This document shows positions 43,558-53,133 of a stretch of DNA of 63,963 bases, piece after piece. How positions within the stretch are numbered: the first letter of the stretch is position 1; every line of letters begins with the position of its first letter. Origin of the DNA: Chloroflexota bacterium (GTDB lineage: Bacteria; Chloroflexota; UBA6077; CF-72); the NCBI GenBank assembly GCA_019239775.1, contig JAFAZN010000310.1, forward strand, positions 1 to 63,963. The letters run 5' to 3'. The notes under the pieces were generated by a model. The model was given only the letters and a program-made list of their open reading frames with translations. It was not told the DNA's origin and did not search any database. The translations under genes were made by a program, and so were the position numbers.

Positions 43558-45919
43558 GAACACCGTCGCCAGCGTGGGCAAGACGCTAAAGGAGAGCGTG
43601 GATGCGATCACAGGCCTGGCGGTGGTGGTGGCGGCCGTTCTGAAGGTTCTGCTTTCGCAAACCGATGCCGACAAGTACTCGACACCAATCGCGGTATTCG
43701 TCTTCCTTACCGTGTTCATTTTTCAGGTCGTCAAACAGAGCAGAGCGCGTAGCAACAGTCCGGCAATATCGAAATCGACAGACAACGCAAACGTCTTCGC
43801 AAACGTCTTCGGCTTGCGTGACCTCCAACCGTTTGACATCGGTGACGAATTGTGGGGTCGCGAAGACGATGTACGACGCATCCGCGGAGTGATTCGTGAT
43901 GAGGAATTTCGATGTGGGCTGGTGCTGGGCGAGGCAGGCTCCGGCAGAACGTCATTGCTGCGCGCGGGCTTGCTCACGTATTTACAGGACGATGCGCATT
44001 TCCGCTGGATGTACGTTCGCACGCAGAGTAAGCCGCTGGCCGACCAGCTTGCGAGCACACCCGTACGTCCCACGCCGACGCCAGCCTGGGCCGCGACGGA
44101 CCTGCAGGAGCTGGCGCGCGCAGTCCAGGCCGAGAACCGCCGATTACTGGTGATCTTCGACGATTTCGACACGTTGTGGACCCAGCCGAATCAATCCGCC
44201 GGTGCATTGGAGCAGCTCCAGTGGTTGAAGCCATACGTGGAGTCGAATCTCGCGGTATCGTTCTTGTTCGTCATCCGCGAGGACCTGCTGGAATCGCTGC
44301 ACGACGTGGAGCGCATCTTGAATGTGATACCGACCAAGTATCGCTTCGAGGTGCGACGCTTCGAACCTGAGGTGGCGCGCACCGTTCTCAGCCGGCTCGT
44401 GCAGCGCGACGAAGCCCAGCTAGAGCCGGGGCTCATCGAGCGTATCGTTCGCGACCTGACATTCCAGGACGGCGTCTGTCCCGCCGAGCTCCAGGTCGTG
44501 GGCACCTGGCTCAAAGAGCGGCGTGTGCTCGGTGTACCGAAGTACGACCGTCTGGGAGCGGCTCCCGGTGTGCTCAGCGCGGTCATTCGTGAGAAGCTCG
44601 TCGCATCGACGGACGAAACGGTGGCTCGGATCGTCCTGGCGCGGCTGGCTCAGCACGCTCTGTCACCAGGCAAGAACGGCTGCGGACTCCGGCTCGCCGA
44701 CTTCAGCCACAGCGCGTCGGTGGATGCTGGCGAGGTCCAGCATGTACTCGACTTGCTAGTGGCCGACCGCCTGGTGGTGCCGACCGGGGATGGTGGTTAT
44801 CGGCTGGTCCATGCGTATTTTGGGACGATCGTCGAAGACGCCTTGCGAGATCATCCGCCCGTGCGCGAGATGGTTCGGCGACGATTGGTCTCGGAGTATG
44901 AGGCCGGGGCTCGACCAATCCAGGCACTGGCCTGCCTCGCGCTTGTTGGATTGGTCGCTTACGCCGGGCTGGTTTTCAGGACCCCCGTGCTCGAAGGTCA
45001 AAAGTTGGGGACCCTGAGCCCGGATATCGATGGCTGGACCAGCAACCTGGTGGCGTTCGATCCAAAGGGTCAGTCCATGGCGGTACTTGGTAGCTACGTT
45101 CAGAATCGGACGCACTTGCACGGTATCACTATCTGGCAGCTGCCATCCTTCAGCCAGTCCGCGTATATCGACCTGCCGGATCTTCCAACCGGCTTCATCC
45201 CCTATCAGTTTGCATTCGACCGCTCCGGTCAAGTTATCAGCGCCTATGGGTATGACGGAGAGTTTGGCTCGTGGTCTGTGAGTACCGGCGGGCTGACACG
45301 TTCATCGTGGGACTCATTGATTCCGAAAGAATCCATACCGGATTGTTCGGCGAGCACGCGCGCGGTCGCTCTCGATGATAATCGCGATCTCCTCGCCGTT
45401 GGATTCGAATGCGGTCCGATTCAAGTGTTCGACCTCCAGACGGGGACACGGCAGAACGTGTTCGAGCTCGCAGATAGCAATTGTGGTCCGAGCTCTCTTG
45501 CGTTTGGCCAGGGATCGCAAGCGCTCTTCGCGCGCTATCCGTGTGGCGGACCGGACGGTGGCTCGCGCGGCTTCTGGTGGTCGCTGCTGCCATCACAGAC
45601 GAAACCGACAGGCGTAGACGATCCACTGGGTGCCCAGAACTTGAAGGGCACGGTCTTTGGCGCCGACGGCAATCCACGTGGTGTGATTCAGAGCAACGCG
45701 CGCACACAGTTGGTCGATCTCATCGGCGGCAGGCGCCTCGGATCGTGGCCACTGGCGTCAGATTGGGAGGATAGCTCGGGCGGCCTCAGCCCGGACGGAG
45801 CCTTGCTGGCGGTGGACCGCGGCGCATTTGGCGTAGATGTCTATAGCCAGCCGATTCTGGCTTCGTTCCCATTTTCGGCAAATACGGCGCGGATTGCGCT
45901 CATGCCACGGCGGCCGTAA
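43550..45919 (+). CDS. STAND-like membrane ATPase with a C-terminal beta-propeller-like region
   Basis: A 789-residue protein. Two N-terminal membrane helices (about 20-62) precede an NTPase: WGREDDVRRI, a Walker A-like GEAGSGRTS in which the usual Lys is Arg, and Walker B LLVIFDDFD. A winged-helix region follows (about 300-440). A third membrane span (LACLALVGLVAYAGLVF, about residues 463-480) leads to a WD40-like region with degenerate repeats (ITIWQLP, IQVFDLQTG). The Arg for Lys change may weaken nucleotide hydrolysis. It overlaps the degenerate MBL-fold gene. The layout mirrors the TIR-nSTAND-WD40 protein but has no TIR effector, so the effector may be the neighbour or absent. Confidence 0.8.
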   Translation: MLENTVASVGKTLKESVDAITGLAVVVAAVLKVLLSQTDADKYSTPIAVFVFLTVFIFQVVKQSRARSNSPAISKSTDNANVFANVFGLRDLQPFDIGDELWGREDDVRRIRGVIRDEEFRCGLVLGEAGSGRTSLLRAGLLTYLQDDAHFRWMYVRTQSKPLADQLASTPVRPTPTPAWAATDLQELARAVQAENRRLLVIFDDFDTLWTQPNQSAGALEQLQWLKPYVESNLAVSFLFVIREDLLESLHDVERILNVIPTKYRFEVRRFEPEVARTVLSRLVQRDEAQLEPGLIERIVRDLTFQDGVCPAELQVVGTWLKERRVLGVPKYDRLGAAPGVLSAVIREKLVASTDETVARIVLARLAQHALSPGKNGCGLRLADFSHSASVDAGEVQHVLDLLVADRLVVPTGDGGYRLVHAYFGTIVEDALRDHPPVREMVRRRLVSEYEAGARPIQALACLALVGLVAYAGLVFRTPVLEGQKLGTLSPDIDGWTSNLVAFDPKGQSMAVLGSYVQNRTHLHGITIWQLPSFSQSAYIDLPDLPTGFIPYQFAFDRSGQVISAYGYDGEFGSWSVSTGGLTRSSWDSLIPKESIPDCSASTRAVALDDNRDLLAVGFECGPIQVFDLQTGTRQNVFELADSNCGPSSLAFGQGSQALFARYPCGGPDGGSRGFWWSLLPSQTKPTGVDDPLGAQNLKGTVFGADGNPRGVIQSNARTQLVDLIGGRRLGSWPLASDWEDSSGGLSPDGALLAVDRGAFGVDVYSQPILASFPFSANTARIALMPRRP

Positions 45920-46997
45920 CTGGTCGGCGCAGACCGGCCTGTTCGAGGAGCGGCATGACGTCGGCGTTCCAATAGCGCATCTCCTCCGGATAATTCACCC
46001 AGCTCAACACAGCACCGTCCAGCCCGACCTCGGAGAGGTGGACCATGCGCTCGGCGACCTGTTCCGGAGTACCAACAACCAGGTAGCTCCCCCAACCGGG
46101 ACTGCGCAGCGGCTCGCCATCCCGCGGGGCGCGGGCCGGGTAGCGACCGCGCGCGATATTGGACACCGCCTCCCAGTCGCCTTTGTCGACAATATAGTGC
46201 CTGGCGAAGTCTATTGCTTCGCGCTCGGTTGGACGGCAGACGATGCCGCAAGAGGTCCAGACTTGCGTCTCACGACCGGACTCATCGCGTGCAAGCGTGC
46301 GCAACTGCTCGATCTTGGCTCTGCCGGCATCTTCGTCGTGTGCGCTCATGCTGATAAAGCAAAGGTCAGCTTCGCGCGCCGCAAATCGAGCGCCCACCGC
46401 CGAGGAGCCGGCATTCATCACCGGGACCGGTCGTTGGATCGGTTTGGGAAGGCTGTAGCCGTGTTGGACCTGAAAGAACCGCCCCTGGAAATCCCACTCC
46501 GCATCCTCTGTCCAGAGTCGCCTGACGATCTGCAACCATTCTTCGGCGTACTCGTACAGACCATCGTGGTCGCTAAGCGAGTAGCTGAACATTTCGAATT
46601 CGTGCTGGTACCAGCCGCACACCACATTCAGTGCAAAGCGACCATTCGAGATGTGGTCGATGGTGGCGCCTTGCTTGGCGGCGACGATCGGATGCGTGGT
46701 GAGGACGTGGGAGGTGGAGAACAGCGCAATCTGCCTGGTGGCGGCAGCCAGTCCCGCAGCCCAGGTATACGTTTCGAATGCGGCGCCGTTGAAATCGGTC
46801 GTCCCGCCGAAGCCCTTCCAGCGGGCGATCGGAACCAGCGCTTCGATGCCCGCGTCGTCCGCAATCTGGGCAATCTCCAGCGTGTTCGGCCAGGTCGTCT
46901 CGAGCGTGCCTTCAGCGGTGGTGGCCGTACAGCCGTAGCTGCAGTTGGTGCCGAAGATCCCGAGCTTCAGCTTGTTCGCGTTGAACAGCGCGTTCAT
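45900..46997 (-). CDS. LLM-class flavin-dependent oxidoreductase
   Basis: A 365-residue luciferase-like monooxygenase from the ATG at 46997, chosen because it overlaps the hydrolase stop by ATGA; the open frame continues 13 codons upstream. Motifs KLKLGIFGTNCSYGCTAT, ALVPIARWKGFGG, NVVCGWYQHEFEMF and WGSYLVVGTPEQVAERM are typical of alkane-sulfonate/RutA-type FMN monooxygenases. Its 3' end overlaps the end of the convergent STAND-like gene by 20 bases. It is co-expressed with the alpha/beta hydrolase, suggesting oxidation then hydrolysis of one substrate. Confidence 0.9.
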   Translation of the reverse strand: MNALFNANKLKLGIFGTNCSYGCTATTAEGTLETTWPNTLEIAQIADDAGIEALVPIARWKGFGGTTDFNGAAFETYTWAAGLAAATRQIALFSTSHVLTTHPIVAAKQGATIDHISNGRFALNVVCGWYQHEFEMFSYSLSDHDGLYEYAEEWLQIVRRLWTEDAEWDFQGRFFQVQHGYSLPKPIQRPVPVMNAGSSAVGARFAAREADLCFISMSAHDEDAGRAKIEQLRTLARDESGRETQVWTSCGIVCRPTEREAIDFARHYIVDKGDWEAVSNIARGRYPARAPRDGEPLRSPGWGSYLVVGTPEQVAERMVHLSEVGLDGAVLSWVNYPEEMRYWNADVMPLLEQAGLRRPVTAAVA

Positions 46998-47881
46998 GGT
47001 TGGAGGACCCCTGCGAACCGTGCGAGCGCCTGCCATACCTCGAGCGGTGCTTCTTCTGGTGCGAAGTGGCCGGACGCCGGAATCATGTGCTGTTCGATGA
47101 TGCTGATCCCGGCCGCGCGGAAGCCGCGCACGTAGGTGTCGATGTCGCCGGATTCGCGTTCGCCGCGAATGTACAGCAGCGGAGTGGTCACGTTCGGACC
47201 TGACGCCGCGGATCGGCGATTGTCCTCCGCGTCGTTGGTAAATGCGCGATACCAGTTGAAGCCTGCGCTCAATGCAGTTGGAGCGGAATATGCCGAAACG
47301 TACGCGGCACGTGCCTCCGCGGTGATGCTGGAGGTGTCCGCGGTCAGGACATCGTAGAACCAGTCAAAATACAGCGCCTGACGTCCTTGCACCAACGCCT
47401 CCGGCAAGCCCGGGTTGGCGTGGAAGGCGAAATGCCAGATGTACGGATTGCGCAGGACTTCCTCCCAGGGATCGACGCCCGGGATGACGACATCCATGAT
47501 CACCGCCCTTTGAATGTCCTGGTACGCGCGCAGGTAGGCGTAGGTGACCAAACCACCAACGTCATGGCCGACAAGCGTGACGTCGGTGAGCCTCTGCGCA
47601 GCGATCAATGCGTGGACCGTTTCGGCCAGCTGTCGCTTGGAGCCGTCCGTCGTTGCGCCGCTCGATTGACCGATGCCCGGGAGGTCGATCGCGAGCATGT
47701 ATGCGCTCGGTACGGCGTGCCGCATCACGCCACGCCAGGCCTCCCAGGACTCGGGCCAACCGTGCAGCAAGACAAACGCGGGAGCCTGTCGATCGCCTGC
47801 CTCGACGACGTGCAGCGACGATCCGTTGACTGACACCTGCTGATGACGAAAACCGCCGTCCTGCGAATCCATCGGCACCAT
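46994..47881 (-). CDS. Alpha/beta hydrolase, epoxide hydrolase/dehalogenase-like
   Basis: About 295 residues from the ATG at 47881; a second ATG three codons later is equally possible, and the open frame extends upstream without family character. Motifs are LLHGWPESWEAW (oxyanion loop) and GHDVGG with Asp as nucleophile. The catalytic His lies in ASGHFAPEE. An Asp nucleophile marks epoxide hydrolases and haloalkane or fluoroacetate dehalogenases rather than esterases. It overlaps the LLM gene by ATGA and is divergent from the citrate synthase-like operon. Confidence 0.9.
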   Translation of the reverse strand: MVPMDSQDGGFRHQQVSVNGSSLHVVEAGDRQAPAFVLLHGWPESWEAWRGVMRHAVPSAYMLAIDLPGIGQSSGATTDGSKRQLAETVHALIAAQRLTDVTLVGHDVGGLVTYAYLRAYQDIQRAVIMDVVIPGVDPWEEVLRNPYIWHFAFHANPGLPEALVQGRQALYFDWFYDVLTADTSSITAEARAAYVSAYSAPTALSAGFNWYRAFTNDAEDNRRSAASGPNVTTPLLYIRGERESGDIDTYVRGFRAAGISIIEQHMIPASGHFAPEEAPLEVWQALARFAGVLQP

Positions 47882-47955
47882 GGTGGCGCATCCACGTCCA
47901 CTGGCGCACCCATGCCCGTCCCAGGCTGTACGCTGCATACACCAGGAGCGGCGCA

Positions 47956-49086
47956 ATGACAACGACAGCGACGACAACCGAACAGGTCATCTCCGGTCTG
48001 GAAGGCGTGCTGGCCACCGAATCGTCGATCTGCTTCATCGACGGCCACGCGGGCGTGCTCGAGTACCGCGGCTACAACATCCACGACATTGCCGAGCGCG
48101 TGCCGTTCGAGGACGTGGTGTTCCTCCTGTGGGAGGCTCGGCTGCCCGATGCAGCGGAGGCGAAGACCTTCCGTGCCGAGCTTGCGGCGCTGCGCGCACC
48201 GGCGGGACAGGTGATTGACGCACTGCGGCTGGTGCCCAGCTCGGCGCATCCGATGGCCGCCCTGCGCGCAGCAGTAGCGATGCTCGCCGCGTGCGATCCC
48301 CACCAGGAGGCGCAGGGCCGTGCCGCGAACGTTCTCAAGGCGAAGCGCCTCACAGCGCAAATGGCGACGCTCGTCGCAGCCCAGCATCGCCTCGCCCAGG
48401 GCTTGCCGCTGATCCCGCCAGACCCCGCGCGCAGCCACGCCGAAGATCTGCTCCGAATGCTCAATGGAAAAGATCCGGACGCCGAGAGCGTGCAGGCCCT
48501 CGACATCGTCCTGAACCTGTATGCCGAGCACGAGCTCAACGCATCGACCTTCACCGCGCGCGTCATCACTGGCACCCTCGCCGACGCGTACTCGGCGATC
48601 ATCGGCGCGATTGGCGCGCTGAAAGGCCCGCTGCATGGTGGGGCGGTCGATGACGTGCAGCGCACGCTCATGGAGATCGGCTCGGCTGATCGCGTCCGGC
48701 CCTGGGTTGAGGAAGCGTTAGCGGCAAAGCGCAAGGTGCCGGGTTTCGGCCACCGCGTGTACCGCGTGCTGGACCCACGCGCGGTGCATCTGCGTGCGAT
48801 GATGGAGCGGCTTGCCCGCGCCAACGGCGACACGCGCTGGGTGGACATTGCGCTCGCGCTCCAGGACGAGCTCAAGCAACGCAAGAACCTGAATGCCAAC
48901 GTCGATTACTACGCCGCACCGGTGCTGTATTACCTCGGATTCCCACTGAACCTGTTCACCAGCCTGATTACGGCCAGCCGCATTGCCGGCTGGATGGCGC
49001 ACGTGCTCGAGCAATACGACAACAATCGGCTGATTCGTCCGCGCGCTCGCTACGTCGGCGCCCACGAACTGGCTTTCAGCCGCTAA
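47956..49086 (+). CDS. Citrate/2-methylcitrate synthase family protein
   Basis: A 376-residue short citrate synthase (type II/PrpC size). Motifs: SSICFIDGHAGVLEYRGYNI at the N-terminus, ELNASTFTARVITGT, GALKGPLHGGA, VPGFGHRVY (catalytic His) and NVDYYAAPVLYYLGFP (catalytic Asp). The AGGAG-type ribosome binding site lies upstream of the ATG. It is followed by PrpF-like and aconitase-like genes with overlapping codons, so 2-methylcitrate formation from propionyl-CoA is the likely role. Plain citrate synthase activity cannot be excluded. Confidence 0.9.
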   Translation: MTTTATTTEQVISGLEGVLATESSICFIDGHAGVLEYRGYNIHDIAERVPFEDVVFLLWEARLPDAAEAKTFRAELAALRAPAGQVIDALRLVPSSAHPMAALRAAVAMLAACDPHQEAQGRAANVLKAKRLTAQMATLVAAQHRLAQGLPLIPPDPARSHAEDLLRMLNGKDPDAESVQALDIVLNLYAEHELNASTFTARVITGTLADAYSAIIGAIGALKGPLHGGAVDDVQRTLMEIGSADRVRPWVEEALAAKRKVPGFGHRVYRVLDPRAVHLRAMMERLARANGDTRWVDIALALQDELKQRKNLNANVDYYAAPVLYYLGFPLNLFTSLITASRIAGWMAHVLEQYDNNRLIRPRARYVGAHELAFSR

Positions 49087-50186
49087 TGGGGCAGGTGGCG
49101 GTGCCGGCCGCCTTCTGGCGCGGCGGCACCAGTCGAGCCGTCCTGTTCAAGCAGGACGACCTCGCTCGGTTCGATACCCGCCAACGCGATCGCATCGTCC
49201 TGGCTGCGCTGGGCAGTCCGGATCCGGGTGGACGCCAGGTGGATGGACTAGGCGGAGGCATCTCATCGCTTTCGAAGGTTTGCATCCTCGATTCGACTGG
49301 CGATGAGGTGACGTTCACCTTTGGCCAGGTGGACGTGCTGCAACCGGTGGTTGATTGGACCGGGACGTGCGGCAACATGTCGGCGGCGGTTGGACCGTTT
49401 GCCATCGAGGCCGGCTGGATTCCACCGCGCGCTCCGCTCACCGAGGTACCGGTGCTCGCCACGAACGTGCAAAAGCGCTACATCGCGCAGGTGCCCACAC
49501 CCGATGGTGAACTTTCGCTGGATGGTGACTACGCCATCGACGGTGTTCCGGGCACGGCTGCACGGATCGGTCTGAAATGGCTCGACCCGAGTGGTACCCA
49601 GGGGCGCGGACCACTTCCCACCGGCCAGCCATGCCAGCGCGTGGATGGTCTCGACGTCTCGATCGTGGACGTTGCCAATCCATTCGTGTTTCTGCGCGCC
49701 TCCGACGTTGGTCTCACCGGATCGGAAACTCCGCTGGAGATCGAGTCCGACCCCGAGGTGATGGCCCGCCTGGAGTCGATCCGCGCGGCGGCGGCGCACC
49801 TCATCGGCCTGGCTGGTCTGCAAGCCATCCCGAAAGTCGCCATACTCGCGCCGGCCGCAAATGGCGTGGACATCGTTGCGCGAGCGGTGTCGATGCAGCG
49901 CATTCACCGCACGTTCCCCGCCACCGGCGCGATGTGCCTCGCAGCCGCCGTTGTCCTGCCTGGCACCATTGCGCACGAGATCGCGAAATCATCCGATGTC
50001 GTGGAGCGAACGGTCCGCATCGGGCATCCGGCAGGCGTAATCGAGATCGGCGTCGAGCTGGAACGACGGAGTGGCGAATGGGTGGTATGTAGCGCCTCCA
50101 CCTCGCGCACCGCGCGGAAAATCATGGATGGTCAAGTGTACGTGCCATCAGGCTACCTGGCTGATCACGCGTGGTTCGACCGGTGA
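49086..50186 (+). CDS. prpF: PrpF-like aconitate isomerase
   Basis: A 366-residue protein of the PrpF (diaminopimelate epimerase-like) fold. It shows PAAFWRGGTSRAVLFKQDDL, the first active-site Cys region GTCGNMSAAVGPFAIE and HRTFPATGAMCLAAA near the second. PrpF converts the trans-2-methylaconitate made by AcnD to the cis form in the AcnD-type methylcitrate cycle. It starts with TAATG overlapping the synthase stop and overlaps the aconitase by GTGA. No PrpB lyase is visible in the window. Confidence 0.88.
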   Translation: MGQVAVPAAFWRGGTSRAVLFKQDDLARFDTRQRDRIVLAALGSPDPGGRQVDGLGGGISSLSKVCILDSTGDEVTFTFGQVDVLQPVVDWTGTCGNMSAAVGPFAIEAGWIPPRAPLTEVPVLATNVQKRYIAQVPTPDGELSLDGDYAIDGVPGTAARIGLKWLDPSGTQGRGPLPTGQPCQRVDGLDVSIVDVANPFVFLRASDVGLTGSETPLEIESDPEVMARLESIRAAAAHLIGLAGLQAIPKVAILAPAANGVDIVARAVSMQRIHRTFPATGAMCLAAAVVLPGTIAHEIAKSSDVVERTVRIGHPAGVIEIGVELERRSGEWVVCSASTSRTARKIMDGQVYVPSGYLADHAWFDR

Positions 50187-52108
50187 ACCTCGCGCAGAAG
50201 ATTCTGGCAGCCCATCTCGTCGAGGGGAAGCTCGAGCCGGGCGAAGAAATCGCGATACGTATCGATCAAACCCTGACGCAGGACGCCACCGGCACGGCGA
50301 CCTATCTCCAGTTCGAGGCGATGGGTGTCCCGCGCGTGCGGACCAGGTTCTCTGTCAGCTACGTAGATCACCAGCTGATGCAGGCCGACTTCAAAAACGC
50401 GGACGACCACCTGTACCTGCAAGACGTTGCCGCGAAGTACGGCATTTACTACTCGCGACCCGGCAATGGCATCTGCCACCAGGTCCACCTGGAGCGCTTC
50501 GGCGTACCGGGCGAAACGCTCCTCGGCTCCGACAGCCACACACCGATGTGCGGAGCTCTTGGCATGCTTGCGCTCGGTGCGGGTGGACTGGATGTCGCGA
50601 CGGCGATGGCCGGCGCGCCGTACTACCTCAGAATGCCCCGCATCCTGGGTGTCGAGCTTGTGGGCGAACTGTCTCCCTGGGTATCGGCCAAGGATGTCAT
50701 CTTCGAACTGCTGCGGCAGTTGACCGTCAAGGGTGGTGTTGGCTGGTTGCTGGAGTATTTCGGTCCGGGCGTTGCCTCGCTCAGTGTGACGGAACGTGCC
50801 ACCATCGCCAATATGGGCGCGGAGCTGGGCGCCACCACGTCTCTGTTTCCGTCCGACGAAGTGACTCGTAGATTTCTGCGCGCGCAGCAGCGCGAGCAGC
50901 ATTTCTCGCCGCAATCGGCGGATCCCGACTCCACCTACGACCGTGTCATCGCCGTAAATCTGAGTGCGCTCGAACCGCTGATCGCGCAACCGGGCAGTCC
51001 AGACGCAGTGGTTCCCATTCACGCGGCGGCCGGCACGCCGGTGGACCAGGTCGCCGTTGGCAGCTGTACTAACTCATCGTTTCAGGACCTCGCAACCATC
51101 GCCAGCATTCTGCGCGGACGTGCGATCCACCCGCGTGTGAGCATGATGGTGAGCCCCGGCTCGCGTCAGGTTTACGAGATGGCCGCGCGCTCAGGCATTC
51201 TCACGGACCTGATCGCTTCCGGTGCCCGCATCCTGGAGTCCGGTTGCGGACCGTGCGCCGGCATGGGCGGGGCGCCATCGACTGGCGGCGTCTCGGTCCG
51301 TTCGTTCAATCGAAACTTTCCTGGCAGGTCCGGCACGGTCGATGCGGGCGTGTACCTCGCCAGTCCAGCGGTGTGCGCGGCCGTCGCGCTGGCAGGTGAG
51401 ATTGTCGACCCGCGCGAGCTGGGCGACCCGGTGGCGTTCGAGCCGCCAGAGGCCTACGTGGTGGATGACCGCATGGTCCTGCCGCCGCCGGAGGATCCCG
51501 CCACGGTGGTGATCCGTCGTGGGCCGAATATCCAACCGATACCAACGCGACCACCACTCCAGGAGCCGCTTCGCGGGCAAGTGCTGATCAAGCTCGGCGA
51601 CAACATCTCCACGGACCAGATCATTCAAGCCGGCATGGAAACCCTGCCCTTGCGGTCCAACGTTCCGGCCTCCGCCCAGTATGTTTTCACACGAGTCGAT
51701 CCCACGTTCGTGGAGCGAGCGCAGCAGCTCGGCGGCGGCTTCATCCTCGCCGGCAATAATTACGGTCAGGGCAGCTCGCGCGAGATTGCAGCGCTTGGGC
51801 CGATGTACCTGGGCATCAAGGCGGTCCTGGCCAGATCCTTTGCGCGGATCCACGCCGCGAATCTTGCCAACTTCGGCATCGTGCCGCTGACATTTCTCGA
51901 TCCCGCGGACTACGACGCGGTTGACACCGGTGATGACCTGGAGGTTGTCGGCATCCGCGAATCTGTCGCGGTGGTCCACAACCGGACGCGACGGACCACC
52001 CTGCGCATGCGCATCGACCTGGCGCCGCGCGCCCACAACGCGATGCTCGCCGGCGGACTGCTCACCTACATCGGCTCATTGGCAACCACCGAAACAGCGC
52101 GCGCGTGA
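50183..52108 (+). CDS. Aconitase-family hydratase (AcnD-like)
   Basis: 641 residues from the GTG overlapping the PrpF stop (GTGA); a GTG four codons upstream is the alternative. The 4Fe-4S ligands are in GSCTNSS and SGCGPCAGMGG. Substrate motifs are GSDSHTPMCGALG in the large domain and NNYGQGSSREIAALGP in the swivel domain. It is shorter than AcnA and closer in size and order to archaeal/mitochondrial-type aconitases. Coupling to PrpF indicates dehydration of 2-methylcitrate. It also overlaps the next gene by GTGA. Confidence 0.9.
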   Translation: MNLAQKILAAHLVEGKLEPGEEIAIRIDQTLTQDATGTATYLQFEAMGVPRVRTRFSVSYVDHQLMQADFKNADDHLYLQDVAAKYGIYYSRPGNGICHQVHLERFGVPGETLLGSDSHTPMCGALGMLALGAGGLDVATAMAGAPYYLRMPRILGVELVGELSPWVSAKDVIFELLRQLTVKGGVGWLLEYFGPGVASLSVTERATIANMGAELGATTSLFPSDEVTRRFLRAQQREQHFSPQSADPDSTYDRVIAVNLSALEPLIAQPGSPDAVVPIHAAAGTPVDQVAVGSCTNSSFQDLATIASILRGRAIHPRVSMMVSPGSRQVYEMAARSGILTDLIASGARILESGCGPCAGMGGAPSTGGVSVRSFNRNFPGRSGTVDAGVYLASPAVCAAVALAGEIVDPRELGDPVAFEPPEAYVVDDRMVLPPPEDPATVVIRRGPNIQPIPTRPPLQEPLRGQVLIKLGDNISTDQIIQAGMETLPLRSNVPASAQYVFTRVDPTFVERAQQLGGGFILAGNNYGQGSSREIAALGPMYLGIKAVLARSFARIHAANLANFGIVPLTFLDPADYDAVDTGDDLEVVGIRESVAVVHNRTRRTTLRMRIDLAPRAHNAMLAGGLLTYIGSLATTETARA

Positions 52109-53130
52109 GCACCCTGCCGCTGCTGCCCACCACCACGGTTGGGTCTTTGGGAAAGCCTGGCTGGTGGTTCGGCGCGTGGGAACTGGAGGCCAGCGGCCGT
52201 TTTGGTCCGGCCGATGTCCAGGAGATGTTGGACGACGCCGTCGATATCGCCCTGCTCGATCAGCAGCGCGCTGGCATCGACATCGTCACTGACGGCGAAC
52301 ACCGCCGCAAAGATGGCTATGTCGACGGCTACTACGAGCTACTCGGCGGGCTGCAAGCACTGCCCGCCCGGCGGTTGGCGGGTGCCTGGGGTTACGACCA
52401 GCAAACCCGTTACCACGCTATTGCGCCGATCCAACTGCCGCCTGGCGGCCTTGGTCTGGCGGAGGATTTTCGATTCCTGCGTTCCCGCACGCAGCAGCCC
52501 ATCAAGGTCACGCTCCCGGGTCCGATGACGCTTGGCTCGCGAATCGACCCGGGCGACGCGTACCCTGACCGTTCGGCCGTGTTCGAGTTTTTCGCCGAGG
52601 TTGTCAATGCGGAGCTGAAGGCGTGCGTCGCCGCCGGAGCGGACTTCGTCCAGCTGGATGAGCCGTGCCGCACCGGCCTCACCGGCCAGGAAATGGCGCG
52701 CCTCTATAATCGCGCCGTCGACGGCGTGAACGCACACCTGGCATTTCATATTTGCTTCGGCAACCGGTTCGGGCGTGGCCGCTTCCAGCGCACCTATGCT
52801 CACCTGTTCCCGTCCATCCTGGAGGCAAACTGCCACCAGTTCGTGCTGGAGTTCGCCTCGCGCGAAATGAGCGAGGTGGACCTCGCGGCACAGCTCGCCG
52901 ACCGCGAGCTCGGCGCCGGCATTGTAGACGTCAAGAGCTTCTATCCCGAAACCGCGGAGGATGTCGCGCTTCGCCTCGAAGCAGTCCTGCGCCACATCCG
53001 ACCGGAGCAGGTCTACGTCAATCCCGACTGCGGCTTCGGCTGGAGCCCCCGCGGCATGTGTCAGTCGAAGCTGGTGGCCATGGTCGCCGGCACGCGGTTG
53101 GTTCGCGACCGCCTCTCCTCCATTTCTTGA
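52105..53130 (+). CDS. MetE C-terminal-domain-like (cobalamin-independent methionine synthase family) protein
   Basis: A 341-residue TIM-barrel protein with GTG start overlapping the aconitase stop. The opening TTTVGSLGKPGWW and DIVTDGEHRRKDGYVDGYY, the LDEPC loop, HICFGN and PDCGFGW supply the His, Cys and Cys zinc-site residues of the MetE/epoxyalkane:CoM transferase superfamily. Stand-alone members act in methyl or CoM transfer. Why it is coupled to a methylcitrate-type operon is unclear; it may instead cleave or modify a thiol product. Confidence 0.82.
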   Translation: MSTLPLLPTTTVGSLGKPGWWFGAWELEASGRFGPADVQEMLDDAVDIALLDQQRAGIDIVTDGEHRRKDGYVDGYYELLGGLQALPARRLAGAWGYDQQTRYHAIAPIQLPPGGLGLAEDFRFLRSRTQQPIKVTLPGPMTLGSRIDPGDAYPDRSAVFEFFAEVVNAELKACVAAGADFVQLDEPCRTGLTGQEMARLYNRAVDGVNAHLAFHICFGNRFGRGRFQRTYAHLFPSILEANCHQFVLEFASREMSEVDLAAQLADRELGAGIVDVKSFYPETAEDVALRLEAVLRHIRPEQVYVNPDCGFGWSPRGMCQSKLVAMVAGTRLVRDRLSSIS

Positions 53131-53133
53131 TCC

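Noticed and set aside
45837-47135. Forward open frame of 432 codons
   Set aside because: Antisense to the LLM oxidoreductase, which has all family motifs.
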